Below, piece after piece: positions 33,896 through 47,956 of a stretch of DNA of 64,000 nucleotides. The stretch comes from Chiridota heheva. Taxonomy: Eukaryota; Echinodermata; Holothuroidea; Apodida; Chiridotidae. The stretch lies in the NCBI GenBank assembly GCA_020152595.1, contig JAIGNY010001609.1, positions 277,001-341,000 of the forward strand. Direction: 5' to 3'. The notes below the pieces were generated by a model. That model worked only from the letters and a program-made list of their open reading frames with translations. It made no database searches and was not told where the DNA came from. The position numbers and the translations under genes were made by a program. Every line of letters starts with the position of its first letter. The stretch's first letter is position 1.

Positions 33896-35182
33896 ACCAA
33901 ACTATCATTTTGATTTGAATATGTATGTGTTTTGTTATTGAAAACTTGTTCTATTTACTAAACTGATATATGATTGTATGATGTTTGTTGAATGCAAAAG
34001 AAATTAAAAAAAAAACGGAAAGCAAAGATCTAGTGTATATTATTTAAAAAATAACCCACTATGCAAGTTTTTATCCAAACATCAATGTGATAATGCAGAT
34101 AGTTTGTCTTTAAAAGTATCCTGGTTGGATTCAACTCCCAAGAAAATGCAGCCCTGGGACAAGCCAGAGGTCCAAAACACACGTCACATTTACCCAATGA
34201 GAACTCTTCTTCAGATTTTATAAATAGTATTAAAATACCATGTAGGCATACTGTACACATACAGGCTGAAATATTTACTACATGGGGGCATCTGGCAATA
34301 TAAAAACATTATTTCACCTCTTCTCTGAACAAACTACTTTTGGTTAAAGTGTACAATGTCACTAATAAAAATTACAGAAAACAACAAAACACAGAAACAC
34401 AAAAGTGATTGAAATTTATGCACTTACGACACCCTGATGGTTTTTTTCAAGTGTACCTCCATGACCATAGTAAACCCCTACAGTATATTTTAGTTCTGTT
34501 CACAGACAACTCGGTAAGGGTCCACGTCATTAAGGCTTTATGCGACCGTCACCCGACCGACAGGCGACCGGTCGCGGGCGGAGGCCGACTGAAAATAGCA
34601 CAGAGTTGCCTATTGAATCAATGTCAACACAAAAAACGAGCGTCCACGCATTCACTCTTAGTTTGTATGCACTGAGTGCACTGTACAATGTGTGTGAGCT
34701 TTCTGTGTTTATCTCGGTATGAATAGGGATTAACTCCGTGAAAGTTCAACAAAAGATAATCTCTTTTGTTTGCCCATGGTTTGTTGGAGAAATTATTGAT
34801 TTGTTTTGAATTCGACTTTGTGAAGTGAAAAGTGGGTATATCATGTCACAAGTTCAGTGTGATGGTTGTCTTAAACAGTGTACAGCAGGCCCTACATTAA
34901 AATTGTTTTCCAGGATTTGATGAATTGCTTAAAAAATAAACATATTGATCGTTGCTGATTTTGAACTTTTTCACTCTCTTATTTTATAATTCCAACAGAT
35001 AAATCATAATCAATGTAAATAGGCTATTCCTTTTTTTTTCTTCATAGAGCATTAATATATTTTCAAAAGCATTTCTTGTGTTCTCATACCAAAGGTAATT
35101 GAAAAAATAAATTAGGTCCTAGTTTGTGTTGTGTCTTTTCTTTCCACAAAGTTTACAGGTTTAGACCTACTCTAATTCAACC

Positions 35183-35208
35183 AAAAAAAAAAAAAAAAAA
35201 AAAAAAAA
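35183..35208. repeat. Poly-A run of 26 bases
   Basis: An uninterrupted A tract. It could be the tail of a retroposed sequence upstream, but no source is recognised. Confidence 0.9.
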
Positions 35209-36559
35209 GAAGCTCGACTTGATCAAACCCTGAAAAATAAAAACGTTAAAAAATGTTTCTAGTTCATATCATAGCCCTTAGGGCCTGATAAACTTCACAC
35301 GGAGTGGCGAAATGAAGCACCCGTTTTCACCGTAAAGCTTTCATTACTATAGCCCAGGCTTATATTGAATTTTTGAAACCGACATATACTGGCATAGGAG
35401 AGCAAGGCGTTGGGGGTATTTTAAACATATTCATATGCTTCCATAATATTTAAACAAAAATGTTGTTATCTTCCCCTTATCTTCACCTGTGTAGGCAAAT
35501 GTTCTAGATATCTCTGGTGACCCTCCCAGTGACGGGCAAGGAAAAATCTCCCCCCCCCCCCACCCCTGCGAAAATGTTGTAAGGTCACAAATTTATCACA
35601 CACAAAATGAACATACGGGGAAAAAAGTAGAATTACATCGCACCCATTTTTTGATGAAATTATCAACGATACTACGCATACACTGGAACGTAAATTAAAT
35701 GCCCCTGGCAACTTTCCAAATGTTACTAAATCAGGCACCCTGAAAATTTGTGAAGAGGTTTAAAATATCCATACGCTTCTGAAAATAAAGGTACAGCTAA
35801 CTCCGTCTTTTTTATGACAGTTTCCTTTGTTTTAATATAATTCCTGTGTTAATAAACAACGGTGATAAAATATATTTACTCGTTGTTGAGAATATAAATG
35901 ATTTGATACGGAATTGTGGGTTCAATTGGTAATTGTGATCAATCAAAACAGATTTATTTATTACTGTGCAATGTTTATCAACCGTATTACGAAACCACCA
36001 ATACCACGAGGTAATCATCAATTGCGAGCAGTGACCTAGATCAGGAAGCTATTACTTTGACAACAGTCCCTGCCTAGATTCCGTAATATGAGTCGTGCTC
36101 CCGCTTGAAACAAACAATATTCTTCCATCAAGTGATATTCCTTGTATAGCACACGTGCCGCTAACATGTCGAGTTAAGCGCCCACGTGTTTTTTTGATAT
36201 AGGGCCCCATTTGAGAAGAAAAAAAAATCAGAATGAAAACAATTAAATTATACTTTTGATTGTTTGTCATCTAGAACCACTAAAATATTATTGTTAAATT
36301 AAAATGAATAAGAACCCAATCACTTGCGAAAAACTGTTTTCTTGTTATACTTAACTACCCAGGCGTACTACATTATATTAAGCAACACTATTAAGAGTTA
36401 TACGTCGGGACAAATTTCGTTCTGACCAAAGAGCTTCTACCCAAATGTTTGATAGTATATTAGATTGTGAATACCAAACCGCGCCTTCTTATGCACTTTA
36501 GATAATATCAGCTGATAATGTTCCCAAAGATAATATAATTTTTGAATTGTTCTCTTTTG

Positions 36560-37135
36560 AATGAAAATATAGGCATTCCCCCGCGATACATAACAAAAAT
36601 GGAGTTACACCACTCCCACCCACCCCCTCCCCTTCCTTTGCATTCCTGTGATGAGGAAATTTATTAAGGGATATCCCTTCCCGAAACTGGCATTTATAAA
36701 CCCCAAGGCTTTCTACATCTTTCAGATATTACCCCCTGTCCCGTTAATAGACTTAACACATAATTTGCTTTTTCATGTTAATGAAATTTATTAATGGATA
36801 GCCCTCCCGAGACTGACATTTACTAACCCCTTTGATCTTTCGGATATTACCCCCCCGAAACTGGCATTTATAAACCCCAAGGCTTTATACATCTTTCAGA
36901 TATTACTCCCCTACTCCCGCTAATAGACTTCACACCAAACATGCATCAAACATCTTTTGAATGAAAATATTAAGCATTCCCCGCCACACAGAAAGAAAGT
37001 GGAGTTACACGACTCCCCTCCCTCTTTGCTTTCCAGTGTTAATGAAATTTATTAATAGATATCCCCGCCCTTCCTTCCTATTAATTTACTTCACACCAAA
37101 CATTTCTTTTAAATTAAAATATTAAGCATTTCTCC
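36560..37135. repeat. Diverged tandem repeat with units of about 180-420 bp
   Basis: Repeated texts include gaaactggcatttataaacc, ccccaaggcttt, acatctttcagatattac, aatgaaatttattaatggat and tggagttacac, occurring two to three times in the same order. Confidence 0.8.
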
Positions 37136-39278
37136 GCGATGTAATGGAAATTTCCCATGTCATGCAAGCGTAATGAATCAAATCCAGGCACTGCAATATT
37201 ATAAATGGTCCCAAATATTCATACGCTTCCATATAGGCTTTGGGACCCAGGGTGGTGGTAATATTATAAGTTATTATAATCTTAAGGCGATGTTTGCTTT
37301 CTTGATATACTCAAAGAGAATAAGAATCATTTGATAATTAATACTTGCTTCTACCGTTCAAATATTGGCAATTTCAAAGGGACATGTTTAACGAGCAATG
37401 TCATTACCGCAGTACGCATCGCGTATCGCCACGTGGTAATTAGCATACCTGACCGTAAGATATATAACTAACCTACATTGCGTAATATAAGACCAGCTCC
37501 CACCTGTACCTAAAACTTATATTCATACACAAAGTGATACGTTCCTTGTGTACTTGATACCCTGGGATTCATTCCATCAGCGATGCGCTAGCGTCAATGT
37601 GTTCAGGTATTGGAAATAGTATGCATTTCATGACTGAAAACAGTCAGAATTATCATTGTTTTGATTGCATTTGTTCCCAAAACGCGTTGAAATTTCGTTA
37701 TCTTTAGATTAAAATACATATAAACACCATTCGCTTTTGAGAAAATATGCTTTTGGTATAAAATCTTCTGGGACTAAATTATATCAAACAATAACTTTAT
37801 CCGTGTAACTCATTATCTGAGAAAACTTTCGACTTGGCTTAGATTTTTGTTAGCTTATGATACATAGAGAACACCAAGCCCGCCCCCTCGACCTTAATTG
37901 TGTTACAAGGTACCAGATTTTAGGATAATAATTTTGTTGGCAAACCAGAACTAAGTTTTTGTAATCTGATTACGACTGGGTGAGCAAGGGCAAATGTTTA
38001 CCATTATTTGCTGTGTATTTCTGTATAGAGTGAATATTTCTGGAAGAATATTACTGGAAGTACAGTAGGCCTATCTTGTACTTTGAATTTCTGACTTAAG
38101 TAATTCATCCCACCTAACTTTCGGTATAAACATTCCGCCTTAGACAATACCAGTGAGAGAAAGGACCTGAACACTTAAATTCTCACAGGCGCAGATCACG
38201 GGGCAAGGGAATGATCACTCACCCCCTACCCCCCCCCCTCCCCATATTACATTTGCAAATTTTGTACGAATTTACTAGTGAGTAGTTATTTCGATGTTGG
38301 GAAATTTCACAAACTTAATGTAGGCCTATTACGGATTTATAAAATGATTTCTTTTTTCATAAGTAAGGATAAGTTTCACAGAATTATTAATATTTCAGAA
38401 GGATTTTGAATTGAATTGCTTAATGGAGAAGGAAAATGGGTGGGGTTTATTTCCTTTGAAATTAATTTCTTGTGTGAAGAAAAACGTGTTTGTTTATGGC
38501 TGAATGAATGTCATTCTGTACAAGTAACTAGGACAGTAGAAGATGATAAAAAGGTCATGTAAGTAATTTTTGCAGGGGAATTTATTGTTTACCATATTCT
38601 CACTGACCTATTTAGTTTTCGTTTTAACCCCAAGTCGTACCCTTAACATTTCACAATCGCTCCTTCAATTGCCTCGGTCTAAAAATTCAGGCTTCATGTA
38701 TGATGTAGTATTACATAATAAGCAAGGATCCCTCGCACGTGTCTGTTTTATGACACTAATACCCAAAACTTTCTTTTTGCCTTGAAACACGTGTTAATTT
38801 ATCCAGTCAGCTCAGTGAAAAAAGACGATCTACTTTTACTTCGGCCTAGTTCCACTGGGATTTAAACAGTTAAAGAAGTATATGTAAAAAGAATGAAGAG
38901 GTATAAACATTGTAAATACTGATTTATCATCATTGATGCATATCATTGGAAACAGCAAAGAGCACATTTTGCATAGAAGAAAGTGTTTCATAAAGACTGA
39001 TAATACTAAATTTGAAGGGTAATTTACGGGGTGATTTCGTATTTGTCATATTTTTAATTTGATTTCTTCTTGTGAGGGGTCTTGCAACCCAAAGCTATAT
39101 TTGTATGACTGAACCAAGCACAAAATAATAACTTTTACGTCTTACAAAACTTGTAGAAGCTCAAGTTGCATTTCTCTCTCACAATATTTGCAACTTATTT
39201 ACTCGCAATCTGAAATGATGAGTTGTTAAATGGAGGGGGGAGGAAGGACAGGAAAAGTGGGAGGGGGGGGGGGGGTTC

Positions 39279-39399
39279 TACCCACTCGTGGAATAAACTG
39301 CAAGCCCTGTCTCCCGATTTGTATTGATACTACAAAATATACCCACTCGTGGAATAAACTGCAAGCCCTGTCTCCGAATTGTATTGATACTACAAAATA
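39279..39399. repeat. 61-bp tandem duplication
   Basis: Two nearly identical units begin tacccactcgtggaataaac at 39279 and 39340. They follow a long G run. Confidence 0.9.
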
Positions 39400-40750
39400 G
39401 TATTTTTTTGTAAATGTGACAGGCGGCATAGGCGGGATTTGGGGGGAAAGGTTCCAAATTATTTTCTCCCATATTTACATCTTCTGTATTGTGGTATATG
39501 CTTTGTATCTTCGTGCAATTTTAATAACCCCCTCCCCTCCACACACACAAACATACACTTTCGGTGGGTTAAGTGCAGTGGCGGCGCTAGGATTTTGGTC
39601 ATATGGGGCAAGAGTGGCAATTTGGTCTCATGGGGGGAGCAAATTAAACAATTTTCTGGCGGGCAAATGGGGAGGAAGCGATCTCGTGGGGGAAAGGGGT
39701 CCCCCTCCCCCCCATCTCGTAGTGCCGCGCTAGGTAAGGTGATGATCATACAGCAATTGAAAATTCTCCCGAATTATTTTGAAACAATTAAAATTTTGAT
39801 TATTTTGATTAGTGAAACGTAAGTAGCATTGACTTAGATAAGACTGACAAAAGAACAAACATTTTATATCACTCCCTTCTTTCGCAATACATTGCTTTAA
39901 TGCAAAAGTTTACGCGATGTAAGATATATGAAGCCTGGGAATAAATGTTTTCAGCACTACGGAACCTGTATTTCCAAGGGCAGCTTCTGTTTAGTTGAAT
40001 TATCTCGGAATATCAAGGGCTTGGATATACTGTACATTTGATTTTAAGTAAAGATATAATTTTGTTTAAAAGTTAGAATGCAAACCAAACTGTTATAAAC
40101 AGAATGAAAGTATGGTAAACACCACATCTGTTCCTTGTCGGTATGAGACGAAGTAGGCCCAAAGAGTGATTATACAGAACGTAAATGCAAAGGACAGTGG
40201 AGGTAAAATACGACACAAAGTTTTCATTTCAAACTCATAACAACACTTTTAGAGTTCGAATGCATGTGTATTTTTTCAGGTAAGATACATTATATTTCGT
40301 GAATCTTTATTTCCCCCGCGATAAACGTACTTACAGTATCATACAGTGATTTACGATGCATGAACTATAGCACTAAGTTAGTACAAGATTGCTGGCAGAG
40401 GGTTTATACATGAATCCACCGGCCATGCTGTCCATTGTTGAAAAGAAAAACATTGAATGGTATTTGCTTCTTTGAAAACAAAAATCAATAAAATCCGCAG
40501 TGGACAAACTTCTTTTCAAGGTCTTTGTCATGATGAAAAGTTCATTGACACATCTAATCACTGAGGCCTATCATTTCACTTGTATGTACAGTAGAGTTTA
40601 GTGTGCGGGAAGTGTATGGCATTTGAACTTGTCTGTGTTGTGTTGGAAAACATAACAAGTTGTGCGTCGCGTTTGTGGTGTTTGGTTGGGTCGGCGACGG
40701 GTCGGCCTCCGTCGTACGACCGACTCATAGAGCCTTTGTGACGTGGACCC

Positions 40751-43066
40751 TAAGGCCCTTGATTCAAGTAGGGATCTGTCAACAGCTCCTTAAATTAAGT
40801 GCAGACATGGTAACTAGGTTAAAGATCAACCTTGTTTTAAACTTTTTTGTTTGTGTTTTTGGAGTGGGAGAATTGCAACTTCCTGCTAAAAAAAAACGTC
40901 GCTAAAAATAGTATGATTGAGGAAGGGAAAAATCGCTATGTAATAATTAATGTGCAACGGGAATGAAATATCCACTTATTTTTTGTCACTTTGTATAACA
41001 ACCATTCACGATATGATTGTCAAGATAAAATGGCCGTTAATTCTCTCAAAAAATTTGAATTCCATCCCTTCCGTGACATTTACATTGGTATAATATATTT
41101 CTAAACCACTGAGCCTAGTCAAAACTGTTCAAATATGTAAAGAAACACACATTTCGACCCCATTTACTGTAACTTTCAGCTTTTCAAAAGCTTTGCTCTT
41201 CATTGCGTATTACTGTAAGTGCTAGCGATGGAAATTTATGTCGCTGTCACGTGTATTGGACGTTTCATGTGTTTATCGCCTGGGAACTAGCTCAAAATGA
41301 TTCCATTGCTTTTAATTGTAGCTGGTTTATATACATTTTTGCGGATGCTCTAGATAATAGCTTATTAACATACATATATCAATGATATTATTTCTATACT
41401 TCGTTTAAGAAATGCTTGTAGAAAAAGAATGTTCAGATACACGTGTTAATTTTCGTTAAACATGATTACTTAATGATTGAAGATATTGTTTATCACTGCT
41501 AAATGTTTGAAACACAATGTTGCACCACATTTTATTATTTGATTTTTGAAGTTGGTAGCTTAATGTATTGCACGACTGAATTCTGCCATGATCAAAAACC
41601 TTGCGGAACACAGACTATAAATGGGTTTACGGAATACAAAGTAATTCGGTTTGATATCAAATTACGAGTTGTATTAATGTTGCTGCAAGTACAGCTTTTA
41701 ATTTTGATCAAGGAAGTATGGATTTGGTGCGCAGTGGGGCAATACTGTTCATGCTCAGTAGCGGCCATTTTCTTTTCTGTATATGAGTAACCTCAAAAGT
41801 TACATTCAAGGAGTCCGACACAAGAGACGAATACCATATAAGGATATAGGGCGGGACCTCGGAGTAGCTATTGTATAGTGGCAAATGCACATAAGGGCCA
41901 ATTCAGATTAAAAGTACAGCTATAAAGATGAATGTAGGCATATTTTAAAAATAACCTGAGACATTCAAAAGATTTCCTTCTTTCTTTGCTTCAATTATAA
42001 GCATAGTTTTATACAGGGCCTAAATGTCACTTAATTATGAAATCAAATTATTGTTGTGTTGCAATTAGCAAGGGATTTTCCAGCCACATATTTGAATGAG
42101 GGACCATTGTACTGCATGCTCGCAGTTTAATTTTTCTACGATAACTGATCTGGTACAGTGGGAGTTGGTTTATGCCTTTGGACATAAGACTGAAGTAGGA
42201 ATCAAAGTCAGCATCATTTGAGGGCAAAATGGATTAATAAAATCACACTACACGCTAACAACACACAAGTTTATTAATGTATTTTATTCACCAATACCTC
42301 CATTCTCATTTTGAAGCATTATATACAGAACATACTTGCAATACAATGGTAGTGATAGAACAGTAACAGCAGGCCTACGGGTAGGGTTAATGCACTTTAG
42401 TTGCGTTCCGAGTTTTGTTTACACAAAATTTGAAAATACTCGGTTTGTCGGTTTAAACCGTGGGTTTGTTATAGAAACCGGCCGGTTTTGAAAAAAGTCA
42501 AAACCGTGAAACTTTAGTTTCAGATCTTAATTTTTTTTGTAAAATTTAAGATTTAAGGAAAAGAAGTACAAAATAATCAGATGTACTGCAATTTTCTGTA
42601 AAAGTCTTAATTATTTGAACATTTTCTGACATTCTGTTTCAGATATTTTTGTTTCAGTTCACAGTACATATCATAATGACATATTGTGATATATTCGTCG
42701 GGTTGTATTTGATATCGTGGAAAAAAACAATACCTTGATAATCAAAATATCGTGACAGCTAATATTTTAATGTTAGGTTGATCTATTGGACAACACTATC
42801 TGTAACAAAATTTTGGTACATACAGTATATGTACAGTACATTAACATTCTTAGGGCAACATAGATGTTCTCCTGTACAACCATAAGTACAAACATCAGTG
42901 TGTGATGGACAAATTGATATCTCAATCCCAAATATAAGCAGCTTTTCCATTAGACATTGACCTGTGCAAAGTGTGCAATCTAGGTGATAGAATGTTGTCG
43001 TAAGAAACTTTTGTAAAGCTCATTTTACTTGAAAAATTGTTTTCCGACAGGCATACTCTACAAAAC
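40751..43066. other. No gene supported
   Basis: AT-rich. A possible hAT-like right end lies at 42635-42757, and CCGG-rich aaaccggccggttttg text lies at 42420-42500. Open frames of 60-95 codons here are not recognised. Confidence 0.5.
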
Positions 43067-43070
43067 TTAA

Positions 43071-43628
43071 AGGATTAGTTCAGTGGTCAAGCATGTTTAT
43101 CTTATATGAAAGAGGACTTCAAAAGAAATAAAATGGTGAGGAAAGCATTCAAAAATCTTATTCCGTTAAGGAGATATTTAAGTTTAAAGTTTGGTATCAT
43201 TTCTGTAGAAACGACTGAAATCAGACTAGTTGTGATGTCATAGCCACAGATTCTTCAAAGTCTTTATGTATTCTATCACATTTTGTCCTGCGATTGCTTT
43301 AAAAACCATTGGATATGTCAAAAAAGTACTAAAACTAATTCTAGGAATGGTATTTATATTATACCACCTGAAGAAAGTTGAAGGAAAAATGATTTAAATA
43401 GTGAAAAAATTAAATAAACTTTCTTTAAAATACATAAAGATTTTGAGGAATCTGAGGCTGACATCACAACTAGTCTGATTTCAGTCATTTATACAGAAAT
43501 GATAACAAACTTTGAACTTGAATATCTCCTTAATGGAATAAGATTTTGCAATGCTTCCTTCACCATTTTGTTTCTTTTGCAGTTCACTTTCATATAAGAT
43601 GGACTTGTTTGACCACTGAACTAATCCT
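43071..43628. mobile_element. Intact TTAA-flanked foldback element (Kolobok-like MITE)
   Basis: TTAA lies at 43067-43070 and 43629-43632. The ends AGGATTAGTTCAGTGGTCAA are perfect inverted repeats. Arms stay similar for about 190 bp (atcttatatgaaagag, agtctgatttcagtc). It is the reference for the interrupted copy at 9845-12186. Confidence 0.85.
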
Positions 43629-43632
43629 TTAA

Positions 43633-44450
43633 GTCTACTGAGGACTATCACTCCTATCAACCTTGAACAATCACTGAACTGATCGATATTTTTCTTTCAT
43701 GCAGGAGAATTCTGTAATGCTGTATTTATCTGTGACATTCCCTTCTTGTATCTTCTCTATATACTCGCTTCTAATGACTGAAATTGATGGAAAAGTTGTG
43801 AACATATGTCCGATTCATCACAGACTACAGACACCTTCTAAATTGTTGTTTATATAAACTGAGACAAAATGAATTCATCTTTCGTAGATGTGAGTGTATG
43901 TATGTGTGTTTGTGTTAGGTGTTTGAAACGAAAATGAATTAAATTGAATTTGTGCGGATACAGATGTGATCGCTTTGATTCAGTCTCTTTTCCTTTCCGT
44001 TAGGTAAGATATTTTTATTGGCAAAAAATGTATACAGAAATAGTGGAGTCATTAGTACAGTATGTTGATTTAACGTGATGCTGCTTTTTCTATGGTATAA
44101 AAAATCACCCTAACCTACATATTGTTACATGACAATATATATATATTTTAAGTACATATAAAATACAAATTTGTAAAATTCTAAATATTATAAACATTGC
44201 AGATGAATAAAGCTGTCAGAAAATTAGCAAAATAATTGCTCCAAATCCTTTTCATGAAATTTTAAAAATCCTCTTGGCAGAGTTCTTCAATTTTGCATTA
44301 ATTTTGCAAAATATGAAATAATTAGCCTGCGGGAGGGTGGTGCAGTAGGGAAATTCCCACTCCAAATGGTATATTTATGTTGAAGCATACATACCAAGAA
44401 AATTTGGGCAAAGTTATACAAGGGCTAGTGTCAATAATCCGCACTTTTTT
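43633..44450. other. No gene supported
   Basis: AT-rich sequence without recognised features. Confidence 0.5.
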
Positions 44451-44451
44451 T

Positions 44452-44605
44452 TCTCTCCCAAATTCACCCTATTTTGCCCCCTTTTCTCCCTCTCAATCCT
44501 CCGACTCCTCTCTGTCCTAACTCTTACACCTTAATTTTTTAACACACTCTTGGCACATTTGACTCTGACTGTCGTGGTGCCGTTTAAACAACAACAAACC
44601 AAACC
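44452..44605 (+). mobile_element. LINE 3' end fragment
   Basis: Pyrimidine-rich text, then ttggcacatttgactctgac, tgtcgtggtgccgtttaaac and an AAC-rich tail, as at 33372-33895. Confidence 0.7.
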
Positions 44606-45141
44606 AATCCATAACCAGCACAAATTAAGTTGAAAGTGTTTGCTTTACCGCGGTAGGAACTGGTGATACAATGGTTGTGGGTACCTGAACTAGCTGAACT
44701 TCCGGGGTGGTGGCGTTGTTTTGAAATGTAATATGGCGTGGTATCATAGGCCTAGTGTGCAAGATTTTCACAGTGGAAATTTAAAAGGCGTAGAGAGTAC
44801 GGCAAAAAAAGTTACGCAATCTTGAGTTTAAATGACATTGAGAGGAAGTTACCTGTTCTTTCTAAACTGAATTTCCATGCATATTTTCCATCAAAATGAT
44901 GATTTATACTGTAGAAGTAAATTTTTTACGTTTGGAAAGCAAAATTCGAGCGTCTATTTGGACAATATAGTTGATACTTTTGCCATACTAATTGAGCCAT
45001 TTTTTTTTTACTTTGCATCGTAAATTTTGAGCAATTTTTGTGTATTTTCGAAAATTACGGTACTAAACGCGTGTAAACGGTACACGCTCATTTTTTGGGC
45101 GTGTACACGTTTACTAAAATCCCTAAACGTTCACAGCCCTA

Positions 45142-46822
45142 CCTAGTTCTGAATATTTGCTAATTGACTGTGGTCTAGCATTAAAAAAAAGTTCTCTTCC
45201 TGTCCATAAACCTTTAAAATGTCATTCCATGTTCCATGCACTCTGGTTGATTGGAGGACAGTTTTAATTCTAAATGACATCCCCTTTGTTTGGAATACTT
45301 GCCACTGTCTAATCTTCTTTTCTTCCTTTAATTCGTTTTCCTAAATTATTTGCTCAGAAGCCTTAAAAATTAAGCAGAGTCCCAGCTGTAGTTTTATCCA
45401 GCTCTCAGCCTTGTTGTGTTTGCAAACTGAACAAACGTTCATTGAATGTTTTATATAGAGGGCACAAACCACGTTTAGTCTTCAGGGTATTTTGCAACGC
45501 TCTTTATGTTCCCCCCGAAGTCACATTCTAAACGAGATTGATCTGTCAAAAATTACTCTACAGAATAGAAGAGGACTCCCTTGTAATTAGGTAATGTGCT
45601 ATTCTCAAGAGGAAGTGACACACAATGTAAGACATTGTGTGTCTTTCCAAGAGAAATCACCCATATTATGTGGTTGCCAGGCTATAATAAGTGGTTCCAG
45701 CTCTTCGTGCCTTCAATTGACTCAATTTCTAAAAGACATTGTGAGAGAGGGGCAAGGCTCCCTATTATGATTCAGAATTTAAAGTTGGATGGAATAAATT
45801 GGAATACTTGAAGCGATGTCTAATACATCTCATCTCATTTTTGCTGAGTAGATTTTCTGTATACTGTACCTTTTAAATACATCAGTCTATTGTTACTTCA
45901 ATCCAGATAAAGAAGCGAAATTGTCATATGGACACAATGTTTAGAACTTCATTCAAATTGTTTGATTGGTTGAAATTTCAACCAATTGCTGCATGATTTG
46001 TTGGCCCTTATTACATGGTGTATACTAAATAAAACCCCAAACATTGTTTTTTCAGATTTTTTTCGAACCAACAGTTGCTGGTTTGAATCCCGCCAAAACC
46101 ATTTTTCTCAAATTTTGCTTTTCTTTTTTCGCTCATTGTAATTTTAATCTGGTGACAGCTATTGTAGTATTAATCTCCTAATTTTTCACTTTCACTTCTT
46201 CTTTTTCTTCGCACAAATACATTGAATAAACAAGTTTCCCATAGATTGGTATAACTTTATTCACTGTACTACAATTTAATCTTCACACACACAACACTAT
46301 CTATGTATGCACATGTACAAACAGATAGGGATCTTCTGTGTTCCATAACCGGAAGTGACGTAAAAACTCTGTATCCTCCAATTTTACAGCTCTAGACCAA
46401 CGATGAACGAACTGAGACAAGCCTCTCTCTTCAAAAAGAAATACATTTTTGACCCAAAATTCATAGGGTAATTAATACCTTTACCAGATGATACTACCCG
46501 TATTTGCAATTATTATAGCATGATAAAATAGTCCCCCTAATTTAAATTTTTTATGAAGGATATTTCAACCAAATTCTGTTTTTACTGATGAGATTTATTC
46601 TTTTATGTACCTACCAAAATTTACTTACAAATCTTGCACTTAGTGCCTTTTTAAAATGACAGCCCCTTCAAAAAAGTTCATTTAGACTCTTTATAGTACA
46701 GGGGTTTTTCATTTATTGCCTGGGGATTATTTCTTTGTGTTATACTGTACAACAGTACACTGTACCATATATGACTTTGACTGTACCATACATGCATATG
46801 ACTTTCAGTTAAACAATCTAAG
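45142..46822. other. No gene supported
   Basis: AT-rich. The frame at 45596-45811 has no recognised similarity. Confidence 0.5.
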
Positions 46823-46830
46823 GTCATGAT

Positions 46831-47928
46831 TAGGGATGTACCGGATCCAAATTTTTGGATCCGGCCGGAACCGGATTTTGCCGGATCCAGGTTGAAATCG
46901 GCGGATAAAATCCGGCCGGAACCGGATTTTTCATTGCTTACAACAATTCTCATAATCTTAAGAAACAAAGGGAAAGGGGTGGGGGCAGGGGATTGTCAAG
47001 TTGGCTACTAATGGCTAGCAACCCAAAAATTTTGGAAAATAATAATTATTGGGCATATTGTGATGAAATCAAATCAAAATTAGTGAAAGTTCTGGATTAA
47101 TCCTAACATCTTTAATATTATAAAACTTGAGACTGTCATACATGTGTTCTTACTGAGGAAGTCAAAAAGTCAAATGACACTAGGGAGGGAGGAAAGGGTT
47201 ATTTATCTAACCTTAACATGTATTTGAAGTGCATGTATGTGCAAATTGTGTAAGAACTAAACTAAAATAATTAAGGACAGTAACAAGGTAATAGAAATGG
47301 ATATGAATTCTTTCATGTTTTACTTTTGGAAAGTAATTATTCTCTGAATTATTTTTGTGTTATTTCATTAAAACACCTTGGTACCCTGAATTACTTGTAA
47401 AACAGTTCGCTTAGATAAGTGCGGGGAAAAAACAATTTTCTCTTTTTCAATAGCAGGAGAATCTAAGCAATGAAAAATTGTGGAAAACAAATTCAGTCAA
47501 CCTACATTTACATGTACTTTTATCTACAAATTTCATTAATGTCTCTAACTGAAAAATTGTTAACAACTGGTGTGGTTTTATTTATTATCTGTTACAGCCC
47601 AATCTGTTTCAAAATTTCTATTGATTTCAAACAGCTACATGTCTTTATTCCGTTTTAAATGATCATACACGTAACATAAGCCAGTTCAGTGTTTTCAAGA
47701 AGAAAATACATTATCTATACCGAGAAAAATCCAGATATTCATGTTTGTTTTATATTTCATATAGTTGTAATGTACCACAGTCTCATAATGTAAATCTTCA
47801 ATTGTTAAAATTGCCAAAAATCCGGTTCCGGCCGGATTTGGAAAAACATCCGGCCGGAACCGGAACCGGATTTTTTTCCCAAATCCGGCCGGATAATCCG
47901 GCCGGACCGGATATCCGGTACATCCTTA
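46831..47928. mobile_element. hAT-like element with 8-bp duplication, 1.1 kb
   Basis: Starts TAGGGATGTACCGGAT and ends ATCCGGTACATCCTTA, flanked by gtcatgat at 46823-46830 and 47929-47936 (perfect). Arrays of ccggccggaaccggattt-type text lie at both ends, giving strong inverted GC-rich arms. No transposase inside. Confidence 0.85.
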
Positions 47929-47956
47929 GTCATGATGCACGGTACAACACCTTTAA

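Larger units (their letters stand above)
34518..40750. mobile_element. Candidate 6.2-kb element with TAA duplication and 25-bp TIRs
   Basis: The left end GGGTCCACGTCATTAAGGCT and inverted right end GGGTCCACGTCACAAAGGCT continue in similarity to ttatg/ctatg and have gcgaccg/gtcggtcg-like subterminal text. TAA flanks both (34515-34517 and 40751-40753), as for PIF/Harbinger elements. I see no transposase frame inside, so it may be non-autonomous, decayed, or two separate elements by chance. Confidence 0.45.

Noticed and set aside
39577..39735. Possible element with cagtggcggcgctagg ends
   Set aside because: The two similar strings are direct rather than inverted, and no target duplication is seen.
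42635..42757. hAT-like right end pairing with 33048
   Set aside because: The pair would span almost 10 kb, and no 8-bp duplication is found, so I leave both as unpaired remnants.
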